Below, piece after piece: positions 38,848 to 51,247 of a stretch of 64,000 bases of DNA. Position 1 is the stretch's first letter, and the number at the start of each line of letters is the position of its first letter. Under the pieces are notes generated by a model, which saw nothing but the letters and a program-made list of their open reading frames with translations, searched no databases and was not told where the DNA came from. The stretch comes from Ustulina deusta (lineage: Eukaryota > Ascomycota > Sordariomycetes > Xylariales > Xylariaceae), in the NCBI GenBank assembly GCA_023159155.1, contig JAJNNX010000005.1, positions 372,001 through 436,000 of the forward strand. The letters run 5' to 3'. A program made the position numbers and the translations under genes.

Positions 38848-39174
38848 TCACCACCAGCAGATTTGACAGCCGTTCGGAGGCGGTGGATTTGGGACTGGAG
38901 GATGTGGCGGGGACGGCGGATGGGGTGAATCGTATCCGTAAGAATTCGAGGTAGTATGAGCAGACCTAGAACCCGAATTTGAGGCCAAGAGTCTGCCTCG
39001 GGCGAGCGGAACATCGGCATGCTCCATGACTTTTCGACGGAAATTCTTCGTTGCTCCCATATCCGCATTCCGGGTCCGAGCGTCTGTCTGAGATGAGGCC
39101 TTCTCTGGGAATCCGTGCCGAGAGTTCTTTGTGAGGTTGTAGGCTCCAAGAGGTGTTCTCTTATGGGCGACCAT
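38848..39174 (-). CDS. Small Pro-rich hypothetical protein
   Basis: ATG at 39174 opens 108 residues: a basic N-terminal half (MVAHKRTPLGAYNLTKNSRH) and a Pro-rich tail (about residues 78-102) ending NGCQICWW. No family is recognised. It is single-exon and its neighbours are non-coding. It could be a real small gene with a cysteine-bearing tail or a chance frame; Pro runs raise the chance of a spurious long frame. Confidence 0.35.
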   Translation of the reverse strand: MVAHKRTPLGAYNLTKNSRHGFPEKASSQTDARTRNADMGATKNFRRKVMEHADVPLARGRLLASNSGSRSAHTTSNSYGYDSPHPPSPPHPPVPNPPPPNGCQICWW

Positions 39175-40692
39175 TGTGTAAGATTCCCCAGTGTCGAGTT
39201 ACTGTCAGCTGCCTAGGAGACGCGGAGTGCGAGGTATGCTAGACGATGAGGATGGAAGAGACCCGGGAACAACCTCTGAGACTTGGCCCACCTTATATAC
39301 CCGATTTGCATCCCAATCTAGACCATCGCGAAAAGATTTGAGAAAAAAAAAAGAGAGGGAGAAGAAAAAAAAAACGGATAAGTTCCTGAAACGAGCCCAT
39401 CGATGTCGTAGTCACACTTCATACCTGACGCCCCGCGATACCCACCACCATATACCTCATATGGCGCCACCCCGCGTCCCCGTGCATAGCAAATCGTGTT
39501 AAGAATCTGCCCGATTTGGCAGCTTGCCTTTCTCGTATTGCGTGGTGGTCGAGCGCTTGTAGAATTTCTCGCCGAAGCACCACACGCTGGACGGACTGAT
39601 CCGATGGTCGCCACAGAGACTTGCGCACAGGCCTTTGCACGGCTAGGCAAGGCCCGTCAAACCGACCCATCACTCACGTGTATGGCGTTGGAGAACAGGG
39701 ATCCTAAGTTGAAAGGGTGCTGGTGGCCAGCTGACCTTACCTGTGCCGGACCAGATAGGGAGATATCATATCCTTGCATGGAGGTTCGCGGGGGGGGTCG
39801 ACGACAGCGTGACACAGCGCACGTCCTTCCCGCGTTACGTAGCGATGTCGTACAGACTTCCTGCCCGAGACCCGAGCTTCGGGGTGATGGCGCATGACAA
39901 GGCTGGTACCTCCATGAATAGACAATCCGGTGAAGGATGGATGAGGAGTGTACGAGGGATGGAGTGGGTGAGTGGACGAGCAATGACTAAATGGAGCCTA
40001 TTGCATTCCCACGTCCCCCCCCCAACCACCGACTGTGATCAACCCTCTTAACATGGTGGTGGCATTGGCCGATTGGAGTCTCGGACAGCCGCGGCCGCGA
40101 CTGTCCTGATGGCTAAAATGTCGATATTGAAACGGCGGTTCGCGACCACTCTGGTGTCATCAGGGCCCTCATGCGTTATCTTCATTCTCGTCCCATTTTC
40201 GTCCCGTGTGTTGTTAAATACGGTGCCGACTCCCTGGTTGGTGGCCCTGGAGATGCAGCGTGGTTTCATGACGATGGGCGGGCTCTCTAGACGATCTGCC
40301 AGGCCGGCATATGTCAATCACGTTTTCCCGGGGTATGGACGGGTAATATGTTGCATCGGACGGATTCGCTACCACAATTCGGGGGGACTATCCCGTCTAA
40401 GCGTCGTGAAGCGAAGCTAGTTGGGATCGCCGCAGTGGCTGCTAGCTTGCTGTTCTGCTGGTATCACGGCGCCCGGTGAGTCATCGACAAAAGAGCGAGG
40501 CTAGAAGCGGTTGCTTCCGTCGCTGCCGTGCTCACGTTCCCTTCCCGCGTGTTCTTCAAGTCAATATTTATGAAATCCCATGTGCATACTAGCGTGCGCT
40601 TTTCAATGGTAGTCAATATCACAGGTTATTCAAGGGATCTTTATGCGATCGGGAGTCGTGAGCAATATTTCTATTTAAATACTCCTCATTGG
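39175..40692. other. Gene-poor stretch
   Basis: Overlapping mid-sized frames occur on both strands (about 39.4-40.4 kb) but none has a recognisable protein, consistent start or splice pattern. A purine-rich A/G run lies at 39,336-39,376 and a C run near 40,014. I see nothing I can name. Confidence 0.45.
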
Positions 40693-42442
40693 TCAAGGTG
40701 CATCCGGCGCCCATACCGATGCAAGGATGCTAAGCGAGATACGCATGATCCTAGTGAACCAACTACTTATTGGGCTTATAGGCTGTCTTCCGCTTTCTAT
40801 CATGATATTGATAATATCGCTGAATGCATCCCACTGGTCGTCGGTGATGGTATTCAGCAGTGGTGGACGCACACCATTGCGGTCACCGAAGCCTCGCACG
40901 CGATTCACGGCCGCCTTGATACCGACGACATTGTCTAATATATGCAATGTAAGCATGCCGTGATTACAGTTCTAAAAATAACCAGAGACTTTCAGGGTTC
41001 TAGAAGTCCCTCTGCATTCGATAATGGGGGTCATGTTCAGTAAACCTTCACTCGCTGCGACAAATTTAGACGATTAGCTAGGGATACAATCTTGTGTTTG
41101 CCGAGACTTGGGAACAACATCAAGCGAAAGGTTATGATGCATACCAGGAATTGTAAAACTCACCCGTCGTTGCAACTTTCCATTGCAAGTCTCGGGCCTC
41201 TTTCCTCTGCTTGGGGGTTGGCTGCTCAAGAGAACTTAGTTTGTAAAGATGGACCATTGACTTCGGGAAGGCTGTGCCAACGACGTCAAGAGCACCGAAG
41301 ACGCCGAGGGTCACAGCAGCCAGCATGCTGGCCAAGCCCGGTGTAGGGGTGGGAATGCATGTAGCTTCACATGTTAGCTAATGTCACCTATAATAGAGGA
41401 TACTAATATGGAATATGCAGAAGCAAATAAGGATGTAACACTTCATGTCCTAAATCGGATAGCTTTGGCTCTCTACCCCGTCACAAACGACAAAAAAAGA
41501 CAAAACAATGGGAGCCATGAAGAATCAATTACACTTACTTAATGTTCGGATTGGCAGAGATCTGTGAGTGCCACGAAATGTCTGTGGTGGCAATTTTGGC
41601 TCCGACGATGTTCGGGTGTTTGGCGAGCGCTTCGTATGTTGATGGCTGGACCCGATGTTATTCGTGACAACAGGATAGCCATAACTTGGTTTCAACGCCG
41701 TCAGCAATACTTTCGGGAAACAGACCCTGACCCAAGGACGCGGGTGGGAGATAAGACCTACCTACATGAGGATAGGCATGGGGCTCTTATCCGCAATAGC
41801 CGTGAACCAATGATACCTTGCTGGGATGTAGCGACAGCAAAGTACTGCAACATTCCGGATCAGCAGCTGTCACCTTGAGCCAGATCTAAAATTATCTCGC
41901 AAGTCTAGAAGACATGACTTTAGCCCGAGTAAGACGAGCATTTTACTCTCCAAGTTGGCCCGAATGCGGAAGAAAACATCCCCGACAAATACTCGCTCCC
42001 GAGACAACGCCAGCGGACTTCGCCGGATTCAACTGCTCGATTGCTTCTTCAAACTGCTGCGACACAACACCCGCGATTAAAGGGTAGTCTTTGTGGCCAG
42101 CTGCATCGAGGGCCTTTTCGTGTAGCGGAAATGACCTCGTGTCGTTCACTGGCTGTGACATGGATAGGCTCTCCAGTGCTGCCAAAGATGGCAAAGCCAG
42201 CAATGCCCTGGGTACACAGAGTACGCGGTCTGGGTGTCGAGATCTAAAGGGTAAGAGGTGGCGCCACCCTTAGAGCGAGTTGAGTTGGTCGAGAAGAAAG
42301 TGGGCACGGGAATGTAGGTGCCGGGAGGCGGAGGAATGCCGGCGGTTACATTATCCGCCCTCTTCACATACGGAAGCCGAACGGAGTTGGCTTCTACCGA
42401 AAGGGAGAGCAACGCAGCAGTGACGCCGTTGGAGAACCTCAT
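40693..42442 (-). pseudogene. Dihydrodipicolinate-synthase-like (DapA family) pseudogene
   Basis: Pieces of one class I aldolase of the DapA/HTPA-synthase family lie in order on the - strand but in shifting frames. From 42442: a secretion-like start (MRFSNGVTAALLSLSV) and PPPGTYIPVPTFF..., then GIAGFAIFGSTGEPIHVTA, then KALDAAGHKDYPLIAGVVSQ, then FTAIADKSPMPILM (about 41,800), the YPVVTNN segment, HPNIVGAKIATTDISWHSQI (about 41,600-41,530), AVTLGVFGALDVVGTAFPKS (about 41,310-41,250) and GIKAAVNRVRGFGDRNGVRPP (about 40,930-40,850). Frame breaks lie near 42,208 (about 8 bases missing), 42,115 (one extra), 41,810, 41,650 and 41,322. Introns are still recognisable (donors GTAGGT, GTAAGT, GTGAGT). 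Five separate indels make error unlikely. Base composition is normal, so decay is not by RIP. Confidence 0.85.
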
Positions 42443-44148
42443 GTTAATTGTTGACGGGTCGAGCGGTTACGGGCCGTTAAGGAGATGCTCATGACCCGAC
42501 GAAACCAGGATATCCCATCTTATAAATAAATAAACCCCCCCGCCGAGGGGTCACTTGATGTCGGTAGTGTAGGTATTGGCGTGCGCGGTACAGCCATTTT
42601 GTCAGCAGTCAGTGTCCATTAATCCGCCGTCAATGCCTGTTACGGCCGAGCGACCCATGCGTACTTCATTTATCGGTGATCCTCGCCGTTGGGATATGAT
42701 GCATGCTTGCGCGGTTCAAGCTGCAGGACATCATTGCGAATGGGGTTTCGGATTGGAGCAATGTCAAGGCGAAAGAAGACGCTGTTCTCTCCTTGGCTTG
42801 TCAAGAATCGACTCGTCTCGTACGAGTACAGCCACACTTTCTCGGCTACCCATACCAACCTCTCTGTAGGATTGTTGGAAAGCAGTTCACCGTCTGTCGA
42901 TATGTCTCATGGCATGTGCCGTAGTGGGTACCACTGCTGTGGGTATTAGAGGCTGTACTTTTTGATGAAAACAACCATCAGTATAAATTTGCAACTCGAT
43001 CATTCGCTGCAGGTGGTGTAGCTATACTCGACTACCCAGATCTCGTCAACCCAAGATGTCACTTATGGTACTTAAAGCCAAAGACTCCTCGATAGAGGAC
43101 GCCTGTGGACTAAACTGTGGAGTGTGTATATACACAGAAGGCAAAGCAGGTTAAGTTATAGGTCAACTTTTCATCCGCGAAGGTGGAGCACCTCAATGTA
43201 ACCTCAAAAGTTTCGTCGTGTGTATGGAGAATTTTGAAGCATTCTAGTTTAAGTTCCTCGCCATCATTGGACAAGCTAAAATGGCTCAAGCTTATTTTCA
43301 CTTTACTATCCTCATCCACTTGCGCAGCTATTAGAGCGAGCAGAACATGCAGTACACCAGCGTAACATATAAAAGCTGATCTAGTGGTAAGCAGGCAACT
43401 TTGATGCTATACTAGACATGCAGGTATTGCTGCGTATCTAGTAGGGTACACCAACCTGACCGCCATCTACCTGAATTTCTACACAGACGTAGTATACCTA
43501 CGTACACGACACTCCTGCACCCGCTTAGACAGAAAAACACGATCAAAGTTTTAGCTTACTAGCTGCAATACGACAGAATTTGAAGAGGTCTCCTCCAGCA
43601 GTACATACTCCTTCGGGTTCTATAGTTTGTCCGAAATATTTCTTCCACCTAAATGTTTATTATCAAAATTCGCCTTGGCTCTGACTACATACACGCAAAT
43701 GGCGGCGGTGAACGAAAAGATCTGCAAGACCAAGAAAAATTGACAACTTTTCAACTTTCCAAATAGCCTACCTCGGTGTAAGCTGCTTGGTGCAAAATGA
43801 ACAAGGGTTGGAAGCGCAAGAAATGGTGGGGACCAATAGTTATCCCGGTGCCAGTTGCAGCCGTTGATGTGACCTATGGATGTGTGCCCTGCTTGGATCT
43901 ACCGGGCTTCAGACTTAATCCAGACCAGTTTGTTGTCACTCTTGTGAAACAGTAGTGTACGCACAGCCAAACCATAGCAATGAAAAGATCGGGCGAGGCC
44001 TATGCATTCAATTAAGCTTGATTAACCTAGCAGTAACACCCTGACGCAAAAACTCCATGCTACTCTGTGCACAGTGGCGTATCACCACAACACCACCCAA
44101 TGAGTCCCGTCTAACATTCGATACACAGTATACATATAATCTTTTACC
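42443..44148. other. Gene-poor stretch with one possible gene fragment
   Basis: A frame at 42703-42924 (+), beginning MLARFKLQDIIANGVSDWSN and containing a VQPHFLGYPYQPL segment, has coding-like composition and could be a leftover exon. I do not recognise it. The remainder (43.0-44.1 kb) shows no feature. Confidence 0.35.
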
Positions 44149-45987
44149 CTATTTCTCATCGTCCTTCCAGCGTGTGCGGCCGTTTTTCCGGTCATCGCTC
44201 GTATCGCGGCCAGCACCACCGGCATATTTGCTCTCCTCTTTTTCCCATTCTTGCCGCTCAACTCTTGATCGAGCCAGGAAGGCCCTGGCAAAGCGCCAGG
44301 CTTCTGTATCAGCAAGATTCCATGCCTCGGTAGCCTCTCGTATGCGTACATCACTCTCCACCTTGCTTCTACCTACTTCACGAGCTTTCGTGAGAAGCTC
44401 AGGTTCACGGGCCAATTCGTCATCTTTGGGAATTGGCCCATCAGCAGGATCATGTATCGGCTTTGGCCGACGTTCAGGACCCGGGACCGGCGTCTCTGAC
44501 TTGCCATCGTCAGTCACGTTTTTAGGAATTGCAAACCCAAACCACCAGTCAGCATCTTGTAGCGGAGCATCCTCCTCGTCCGTTAACCAAAGCGAACGAG
44601 ACGTGGCATACTCCGCGGCTACGGTATCTTTGAAGGTAACAACCCGCGCTGATGCAGTGATGCCTGTCCCAAGGACCTCCTGGAAGACGCGATAAAGCCA
44701 ATGATCGCGTTCGGTTTCTCTTCTAAGATGCGCAACGTCAATATCACTTCGGAATGCCTCAAGAATTCGCAGTGTATAAGGATGTGGGACTGTCCCAATC
44801 GTGTATATCTCTGTTTTGTTTCGGTAACGAGCTGGCGTCGAGACTTTCATCGGATATGATGACACGCAAGGTGTGCATTTTGGGAGGTTGGGTGGACACG
44901 AGGCTGGGATTGGTGAATCATGGCAAGTAGCGAGTCTCTTGGCTAACCCTACAGCCGGCTCGATCAAGGTTGTTGTATGCGTAGGCATTGGTTTAAGGAC
45001 TGCAATCCCTTTACTGAAGAGGTCCTGCCAGGTATTGTGTAAATGGTAGTTCATGAGAATATTCAGGCTCTGTAGACTTTGAGCGCGGTTGGCAGTATTT
45101 CCCTCTGCTATCTTAGGGTAAACCTTCTCGATCGTTTTTCGATCATAGTACGCGAGAGCCTCATGCGAAGGGTCGACTCGGAAGTTGTCACTCGACACAG
45201 CAGAGATCAAATCTTTCGCAGATTTCTTCTGCCTGTTCTGAAGGGCTTCCGCTATGACCTTTACTATCTTAGGTTGGGGACCAGCGAATAGCGCACCGCC
45301 AAGGTCCTCCCATCTAGTCAATTCCGGGAATTCACCTCTTCGTAGGAAGGACAGCAAGTCTTCCTGACGTGATCCCATGGGTAAGAGCCTGTAGTCCGCG
45401 AATAGACCACCACCCATGTTATCCCAAGCGAGCCATCCCATAATATCTTTTTTAAGTGTTGGATTCATCTCAGCACCCTGCATCTCACGGTACAGCGGAT
45501 TGTTCATAGCCTCTCCGGCGCTCAAAATGACGGGCTTGAAACCCTGGGCCCACCAAGCTCGTCGCCAAGTCAGAAGAAGAGCACTCTCGGCCTCCTTCGT
45601 ATCGACATCTCGCTCTATCGTGGTGTCATAATAGCAGTAGATCGGTGTTCGGTCTTTCAGGGGCGGTAGAAGCGATCGGCTTTCGTCCATGGTCGTGGCG
45701 GAAGAAAATGGGCTTCTCCAATTCCAGCTAGAATACCACGAGCTTCCTCCATACTTTGAATTTTTTTGCTCTGGAGGCTTGTGTGATGCCGGTCGGAAGG
45801 GGTTCAGCTTGTCTGTATACTTCGGTAAAGTGAATTTATGGTCGGCGAGGGACTTGGAGAGACTCGGGCCGGCCGGGATGGCGCTCGGTAATGCGAAGAA
45901 AAGCGTGAAGAGGGCGAAGACGCCCAGGCCGATAAAGAGAATGGATATTCGGCGGTGGCCAATCCGAAGCTGGATTGTTTGGGCCAT
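44149..45987 (-). CDS. Conserved membrane-anchored fungal protein of unknown function
   Basis: Single exon, 612 residues from the ATG at 45987 (MAQTIQLRIGHRR). One hydrophobic segment at about residues 14-34 (ISILFIGLGVFALFTLFFAL), preceded by basic residues, predicts a type II membrane protein with a large lumenal domain. The lumenal part contains ALLLTWRRAWWAQGFKPVIL, MGWLAWDNMGGGLFADY, a CPPNLPKCTPC cysteine cluster and YTIGTVPHPYTL. The architecture resembles Golgi or ER glycosyltransferase-like proteins (the WLAWDNMGGGLFADYRLLP stretch recalls the sugar-transferase DXD-region layout of Och1-like enzymes), but I see no clear catalytic signature. The C-terminus is charged and helical. I believe it is conserved among filamentous fungi; the role is unknown. 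Confidence 0.85.
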   Translation of the reverse strand: MAQTIQLRIGHRRISILFIGLGVFALFTLFFALPSAIPAGPSLSKSLADHKFTLPKYTDKLNPFRPASHKPPEQKNSKYGGSSWYSSWNWRSPFSSATTMDESRSLLPPLKDRTPIYCYYDTTIERDVDTKEAESALLLTWRRAWWAQGFKPVILSAGEAMNNPLYREMQGAEMNPTLKKDIMGWLAWDNMGGGLFADYRLLPMGSRQEDLLSFLRRGEFPELTRWEDLGGALFAGPQPKIVKVIAEALQNRQKKSAKDLISAVSSDNFRVDPSHEALAYYDRKTIEKVYPKIAEGNTANRAQSLQSLNILMNYHLHNTWQDLFSKGIAVLKPMPTHTTTLIEPAVGLAKRLATCHDSPIPASCPPNLPKCTPCVSSYPMKVSTPARYRNKTEIYTIGTVPHPYTLRILEAFRSDIDVAHLRRETERDHWLYRVFQEVLGTGITASARVVTFKDTVAAEYATSRSLWLTDEEDAPLQDADWWFGFAIPKNVTDDGKSETPVPGPERRPKPIHDPADGPIPKDDELAREPELLTKAREVGRSKVESDVRIREATEAWNLADTEAWRFARAFLARSRVERQEWEKEESKYAGGAGRDTSDDRKNGRTRWKDDEK

Positions 45988-47109
45988 TATTTTTACTCGA
46001 GACCGAGTTTGACCTTGACACGGCGATTGCAACGAATTGAAGGAAGGGCAGATCTAGGAACACTGGGCAATGGGTGGGTTTCGAGGACTTGGGTGAGAGG
46101 CCATGCACATCGGTCAGTCATTAATACAAGACGTAATGGGAAACTATCAAACGAGGGAAATGAAGCAAGTCTATTATTGCTGTTGCATACTTGAGCGTTC
46201 AAATGACCGAGATGTACGGTGTTGTCCTTCGAGCTCTGGGCAGCATGATCCGGACATTCCCCGTGGGTAGAAAAGTTGGAATGCCGAAGCATTGTAGATC
46301 TAAGCACCTACCCACGTAAATCCCTCCCCATGCGTCGCGTCCTGACATAGGGGGGGAGGGTTAGTGGGCAAGTGGGCAAGTGGGGTCCTACCTAAGTTTA
46401 GGTACCGGTAGTATGTCCTGAATGGCCGAAATATGCAGGGACCTCCCCACTTCAACATTTCTCCCACTACCAAAGTACCACCGAACCTTAGGTAACCCAA
46501 TCTGGCACATATCAATACTACTAGATACTCTGCTTGTACTGATGCTGATACTAAATAAGTTCCGGGTGGTGTTGCTTTATTTCGCCGCTATGTATAGGAT
46601 TGTCTGCTGGTTTCCCCCCCATGGACAAGGAGAATGGCAGGATAGTCGTCTTGGGCAAGCGATCTTCGTGTCATTCGCTGAGGTAACCATGACCAAATAA
46701 GCCACCCCAACTCTCCAGTGCTCAAAAGGTATTTGGCGAAGAGGTCTTTGCCTTATTTTACCGAAACAAAGACACCAAGGAGATTCGACAAGTGGTGTTT
46801 TTTTACATCGTTTATTTCATTTTGTTATTGGTGGTTGATACCTGAGCCTGTATGTGTTGTTGAGGTAATTGGTCCAACTACTGGCAGATAGCGCCTAGAT
46901 AGTATATTAAACAGATGCGCCTCGTAACTTTAGCTCACCTATTACCTCCATCATAATTACCATGCAAAGTGCGGCCTGAGCGCTGCGGAGGGTTTCCTTG
47001 TGGCCGTTTCCCCCCAAGGATGTGGGATCTTCCTTTCTAGCGTGTAGGTTTTGTCGGATTGTATGAACGTCCTCGTCTTCGTCTTCGTGATCATGCTTGA
47101 GCTCTTACG
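45988..47109. other. Promoter and intergenic stretch
   Basis: No gene supported. It contains AGTGGGCAAGTGGGCAAGTG direct repeats near 46,360 and TAGGTACC words. It includes the promoter of the membrane protein gene. Confidence 0.45.
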
Positions 47110-47543
47110 TCACAAGATACGAGAGTGAATGTGGAGATTTGAAGACAAAGGGAACTGCTCCTCTGATGCCTCTGGCCAGTTACACCAGCTCATAACTCTT
47201 TTTTTTTTTTTTTTTTTTTTTCCTGGACCCAAGAGATTCGCGATTTCGTTTGTCGATGATCTCGCGGGCTCCTCCCGTTCCATGAATTTGGAAACGCGGC
47301 AAATAGGTGTCGCACGAATGACGAGGTGTTTGCGATTGGGATCCAAGCGTTAGAATGCTTTCAACGATTTCTCCGCAATGTCGTCAAGCTCTTTATTACT
47401 TGCAGCGATTATGTTGGAGCTAATCATACCATCATCTCCAACTATCTAGTGCTGGGTCTGCGTCCTCCGAGGCATCGAAAACATCCGGTTTTGGAGTAGG
47501 AGTCGTCTGCTTGGCGGGTGGTGTGGTGTTTTGGGCGTTCCAG
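47110..47543 (-). pseudogene. Fragment of an unrecognised gene followed by poly(A)
   Basis: On the - strand, 47543-47430 reads MLGNWNAQNTTPP, then KPDVFDASEDADPALD. After a frame change 47436-47222 reads GDDGMISSNIIAASNKELDD, then a TAA, then LDPNRKHLVIRATPICRV and ending STNEIANLLGPG. Both parts look like one coding sequence broken by a frameshift and by one stop (probably CAA to TAA). Immediately after LGPG comes a run of 23 A residues on this strand (47221-47199). I do not recognise the family. It may be a dead retrocopy or a gene fragment. Confidence 0.35.
47199..47221 (-). repeat. Poly(A) run of 23 (poly-T on the + strand)
   Basis: Uninterrupted run directly at the end of the gene fragment above. 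Confidence 0.95.
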
Positions 47544-49236
47544 TTGCCTAGCATTGCAATTCAAAATCTCAGGTCTTAATTGCCATCAGCCACCACGGCT
47601 GACGCCTTCATTCGCTGCATAATTAGCTAGAGGTGCCTCTCCTCACAAGCGCAGTTCTGTCTTTGTTGATCAAGATCGTCAAGCCCTCTTATATGCACAT
47701 CTACCTCTAATCACCCACATTGCTGCATTGTTTCAACCTGTCCAATTAACAATTAGAGGGTATTCACGGCCGACACCTCCTCGGGGATCTTTGTGACGCT
47801 CTAGCAAGTGGTGTTGTACCGGTGTGTTGTATCACGAAGTGTTTGATCCACTTTGAGTTCTGCCTTGGAATCACGCCCGTGGGGCAGGTATAGGTAGCTC
47901 GTACTTGAGAAAAATGCCCATAGGATCTGGCCCCTAGAGTTTTGCTCTCAGACCTGAAAATGGAAACCAACTTCGGGGAGAATGGGCGGTAGCTGTAGGC
48001 CGAGCTTGTAATAGCCCTGTGCCTAGTCCGAGATATTGATTCTAACGGGTATGAACTCGCTCGTCAGCGAACCGACAAGCCCTTTAGTGTGGGCATATTT
48101 TCAAGCATATACAACAGTGACGACGACAGAGAGAGAAACATGACAAAGCACGGTGGGTAATCAATTTTTCGAGAAAGTTTGATTATATTTAATTGTCTGA
48201 ATACTAATTATTGTTACTGTGACTGATACTCCACGTAAGACTCGTTGCTTAGTATGAACAAAACCGCCCTCAAGATAGTCTCTGTTTCTAAACATGATTG
48301 TACTACCGGTACTCATGTTATCACTAATATGGCCGGCCGTGCTGCATTGCCAAGCCTCAGGTTTCGACCGAGTTGTGATGGAAGTCTCCGATTTTAGGCA
48401 CCGCCTTCGAATATTCGAGGCTTAGCGGTAATATTTTCCTCGAAGATACCAAATAAGCCTATGATATGAAAGAGCTATGATTAGGGATTTATGTATGTGC
48501 ATAGGATCTCAAGTTACTCCTAGTAAGTAGTAAGCCGACTTGGTGACCTACATGATGCAACTCGACCACCACGTCCGAGATTTTTCGGAGCAAGTATAAT
48601 AAGTTTTGTTAGATGCAGTCTAGGAATGTTTTAGGTACCACATCAGGTCGGTATTTAGCCCCAATCGACCCGGCATACTGGATAGAGCAACGTGCTATTA
48701 AGACTGCCTTCTTCCCGAATGGTGCACCACCAACGCACGCCATTTTAAAATCTGTCTCGAGAAATTTCAAATGAAACGGTAGGTGCCGATTACCGAGAAA
48801 TGCCTCCATGTCAGCTTAGTATTCACGAGAGCCGAGCTGGTTGATATGCCTGATCAGGTGCATTCGGCTCCCCTCTCCGAACCGTTGTATCCCAAGTCGT
48901 GGTAGCGAGTTTTAGGCCCGTGAAAGTATTAAAGTTACATCGCATGTCAGCTGTACCAAGCAATAAATTCCATGGAAGCGCGCTAGGCTGCTTCTGTGAG
49001 TATAAAAGTCGTGAACGAAAATAAATGAGAAGTAGTCGGAAGGAAATCATGTTTCCTTCCCATCAGCAGCTCATACATTCAGGCATTCGGCTTCTCCAAT
49101 CATCATGTCGTGCAAGGAAGTAGGAGCTGCGACGACGATATCCGCCAACGATATTAGGTACTTTCTTTTCATATCGCGGGGATCACGTGAAAGCCCCCTT
49201 CTAGCAAATTATAGAAGGTAGCATCGTGCGGTAAAA
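47544..49236. other. Gene-poor stretch
   Basis: No supported feature. Composition is mildly A+T-rich and only short chance frames are seen. Confidence 0.45.
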
Positions 49237-49819
49237 ATGACGGACGACGCGGATAATGGACCACCACAAGTGGACGGCCTGGCTGATACGAAGAGGGGTG
49301 AGATGACAAATTCCCGAATCCAGATTTCCCATTCAGCGGAAAGGTTAACATCACATCGAGTGAGAATGGCGCGCTGGCACAGGGATTGGACGCGGAGTAC
49401 GACGAACCAACCAGCTGGTTCTCCAGGACTACTCAGAAAGGGGAGCAGAAGACGCTGCGCAAATCCAACCGGCTCGGAGTTGACGAAACCGTCCTTCAAG
49501 ACATTGAAGAGCCCAGCGAATTCTGGGACGCAGTCATCCAACGCATATCACCAAGAAAGTGGACGAACGTGACGAAAGTCTTTCCATAATTTACTTGGCA
49601 AAGGTTCGCCCAATGGACAAGCCGTCCAACACCAAGCTATGGGACGAAGCCAAGGGATGGCTCGATATAACATTGCAGCTTGGGCACAGTCACGACTGGA
49701 AAAAGGACATCGGAGTCAAGGCGGCCGAGCCAGAATTCTGGGAGGCGCTAAGAATAGTCAGGGACTCAGAACACGGATACGGATCCTTCCCTACCACAGA
49801 TAGGGAACCCCATTTGTAG
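49237..49819 (+). pseudogene. Broken gene of unknown family
   Basis: Three overlapping frames carry a continuous-looking protein: MTDDADNGPPQVDGLADTKR from 49237, a second frame from about 49,295 (DKFPNPDFPFSGKVNITSS, then LDAEYDEPTSWFSRTTQ, VLQDIEEPSEFWDAVIQRIS) and a third from about 49,560 (DERDESLSIIYLAKVRPMDK, then LWDEAKGWLDITLQLGHSHD, then AAEPEFWEALRIVRDSEHGY). No splice sites of proper spacing reconcile the frames, so two indels are the simplest reading. Composition is coding-like and free of RIP. The repeated pattern EP.EFW.A (twice, about 60 residues apart) is notable. Family not recognised. Confidence 0.45.
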
Positions 49820-51000
49820 GTTCTGGGAGTTCAATGTTTGCATGTAGACTACTTAAAATTTTGGTGGGACAGTAAGTTTAATTGATCATGTTCTTGACCA
49901 TTTATTCCCCCTTCCGCCCGTTAATTATGGTCCTGTCTTCAATTCTTCCATGCGAGCAAGAAGCAAACATGGCCAGTAGCTACTGTTTAATGGGAGATGC
50001 CACACAGAAGAAATTACCGAGAGAGAAGAGGGATAGAGGCTTCGGATACTGGAGACAGGCGGGATTCGCTAGTTGCAGATGCCCAGAAGTCAAAGTCTAA
50101 TATACCGGTACAAGTACCAGGGATCGGATATCCTCGCTAACAGCCTCCTGGGCTTTTCATCGGGAAGACTTAATAGATTCAGTATCTATTTTGCTACCTA
50201 TCCCGTTTAGTACTATTGGTAGACCGTCGAATTGGCCGTCAGATGCTAATGATTTGCTCCGGCCACCGTGGAGTAGTTACTTAGCTATCACATCTTTTGA
50301 TACACCTGTAGAATATTTGGACTAGCAGCATACTGACAGCTTTGGTAAATAGGAGCATCTGTGGCGTAATTTTGATTATGTTAACAACTTCTCTATTCGC
50401 CCGATACATACCTTCCCCATTGCCACCTCAACTTTACACCAGTTCTAATACTACATCGTTGGTCCACAGCAGCTGCGCCCCAAAGAATAAATTGTACCAT
50501 CTATCGGAGGCATTGAAAACCTATAAGTTCTTATTTATTCAGTTATCCGCGTGTGGCACGGGCATAAGAATGATAAGAGGCACAAGGCAAACATCGTTGA
50601 GATATCTTGATTTATTCGAGGGCAATCTCAAGAAAACAACATCGTAGTGTACTATAATTTCATGAGCGAAAGAGCGTTGAGTCTAAGACTGACCTTAATA
50701 TTATTCGCGGGCTACTTTTCCTTCGTCTTTCCTAACCCTACTGTGGCTGAAGCTCTCTGTCTGGCGGAATGATCTAGCTCTAGTTACAGCAAGCTTCGAG
50801 GTCGGAATACGTATAATCCAATGTACTACTACCTCTTACATTTCCAAAACTACCCAACTGGAAATCTCCCAACAAGTGCAAACAACTCGCTACGACTTTA
50901 CCACCGTATGCTGTTTTACAATCTAGTATCCACATGATTTTCGATCTTGAGGCTGTTCGGTCTACAAGAACTGCCCTCTCCAGCACCTAAAGACGACATA
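49820..51000. other. Gene-poor stretch left of the MITE
   Basis: Some mid-length frames on both strands but none supported. Slightly A+T-rich. Confidence 0.4.
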
Positions 51001-51245
51001 CAGTCACTCGAAAAAAGTCCCGTCCGTTTTTTTGTTTCGGCTCAAATACTTTGACTATTATAGGAAGCAATATATCTAACAGGTTTTAGAACTAAATAAA
51101 TTGAAAAAATTATATTTTGTTAAGGAATAGGTTGTCTTTCAGAAAATACATTTCTTTTCTCATGAATTAAGGCAGAAATTGTACTCTGCGTAACGAAAAT
51201 GTTTCGGCCTTGAAAAAACGTGGACGGGACTTTTTTGAGCCACTG
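51001..51245. mobile_element. 245-bp MITE with TA target duplication (Tc1/mariner-like)
   Basis: The ends are inverted repeats of about 25 bases: the left starts CAGTCACTCGAAAAAAGTCC and the right, read inward, starts CAGTGGCTCAAAAAAGTCCC; after this both continue CGTCC and then T-rich sequence. The element is flanked on both sides by TA (50999-51000 and 51246-51247), the target duplication of Tc1/mariner/Fot1 transposons. The interior is A+T-rich with no transposase, so it is non-autonomous. The arms differ at only a few positions, so it is not old, and it has escaped heavy RIP. Confidence 0.85.
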
Positions 51246-51247
51246 TA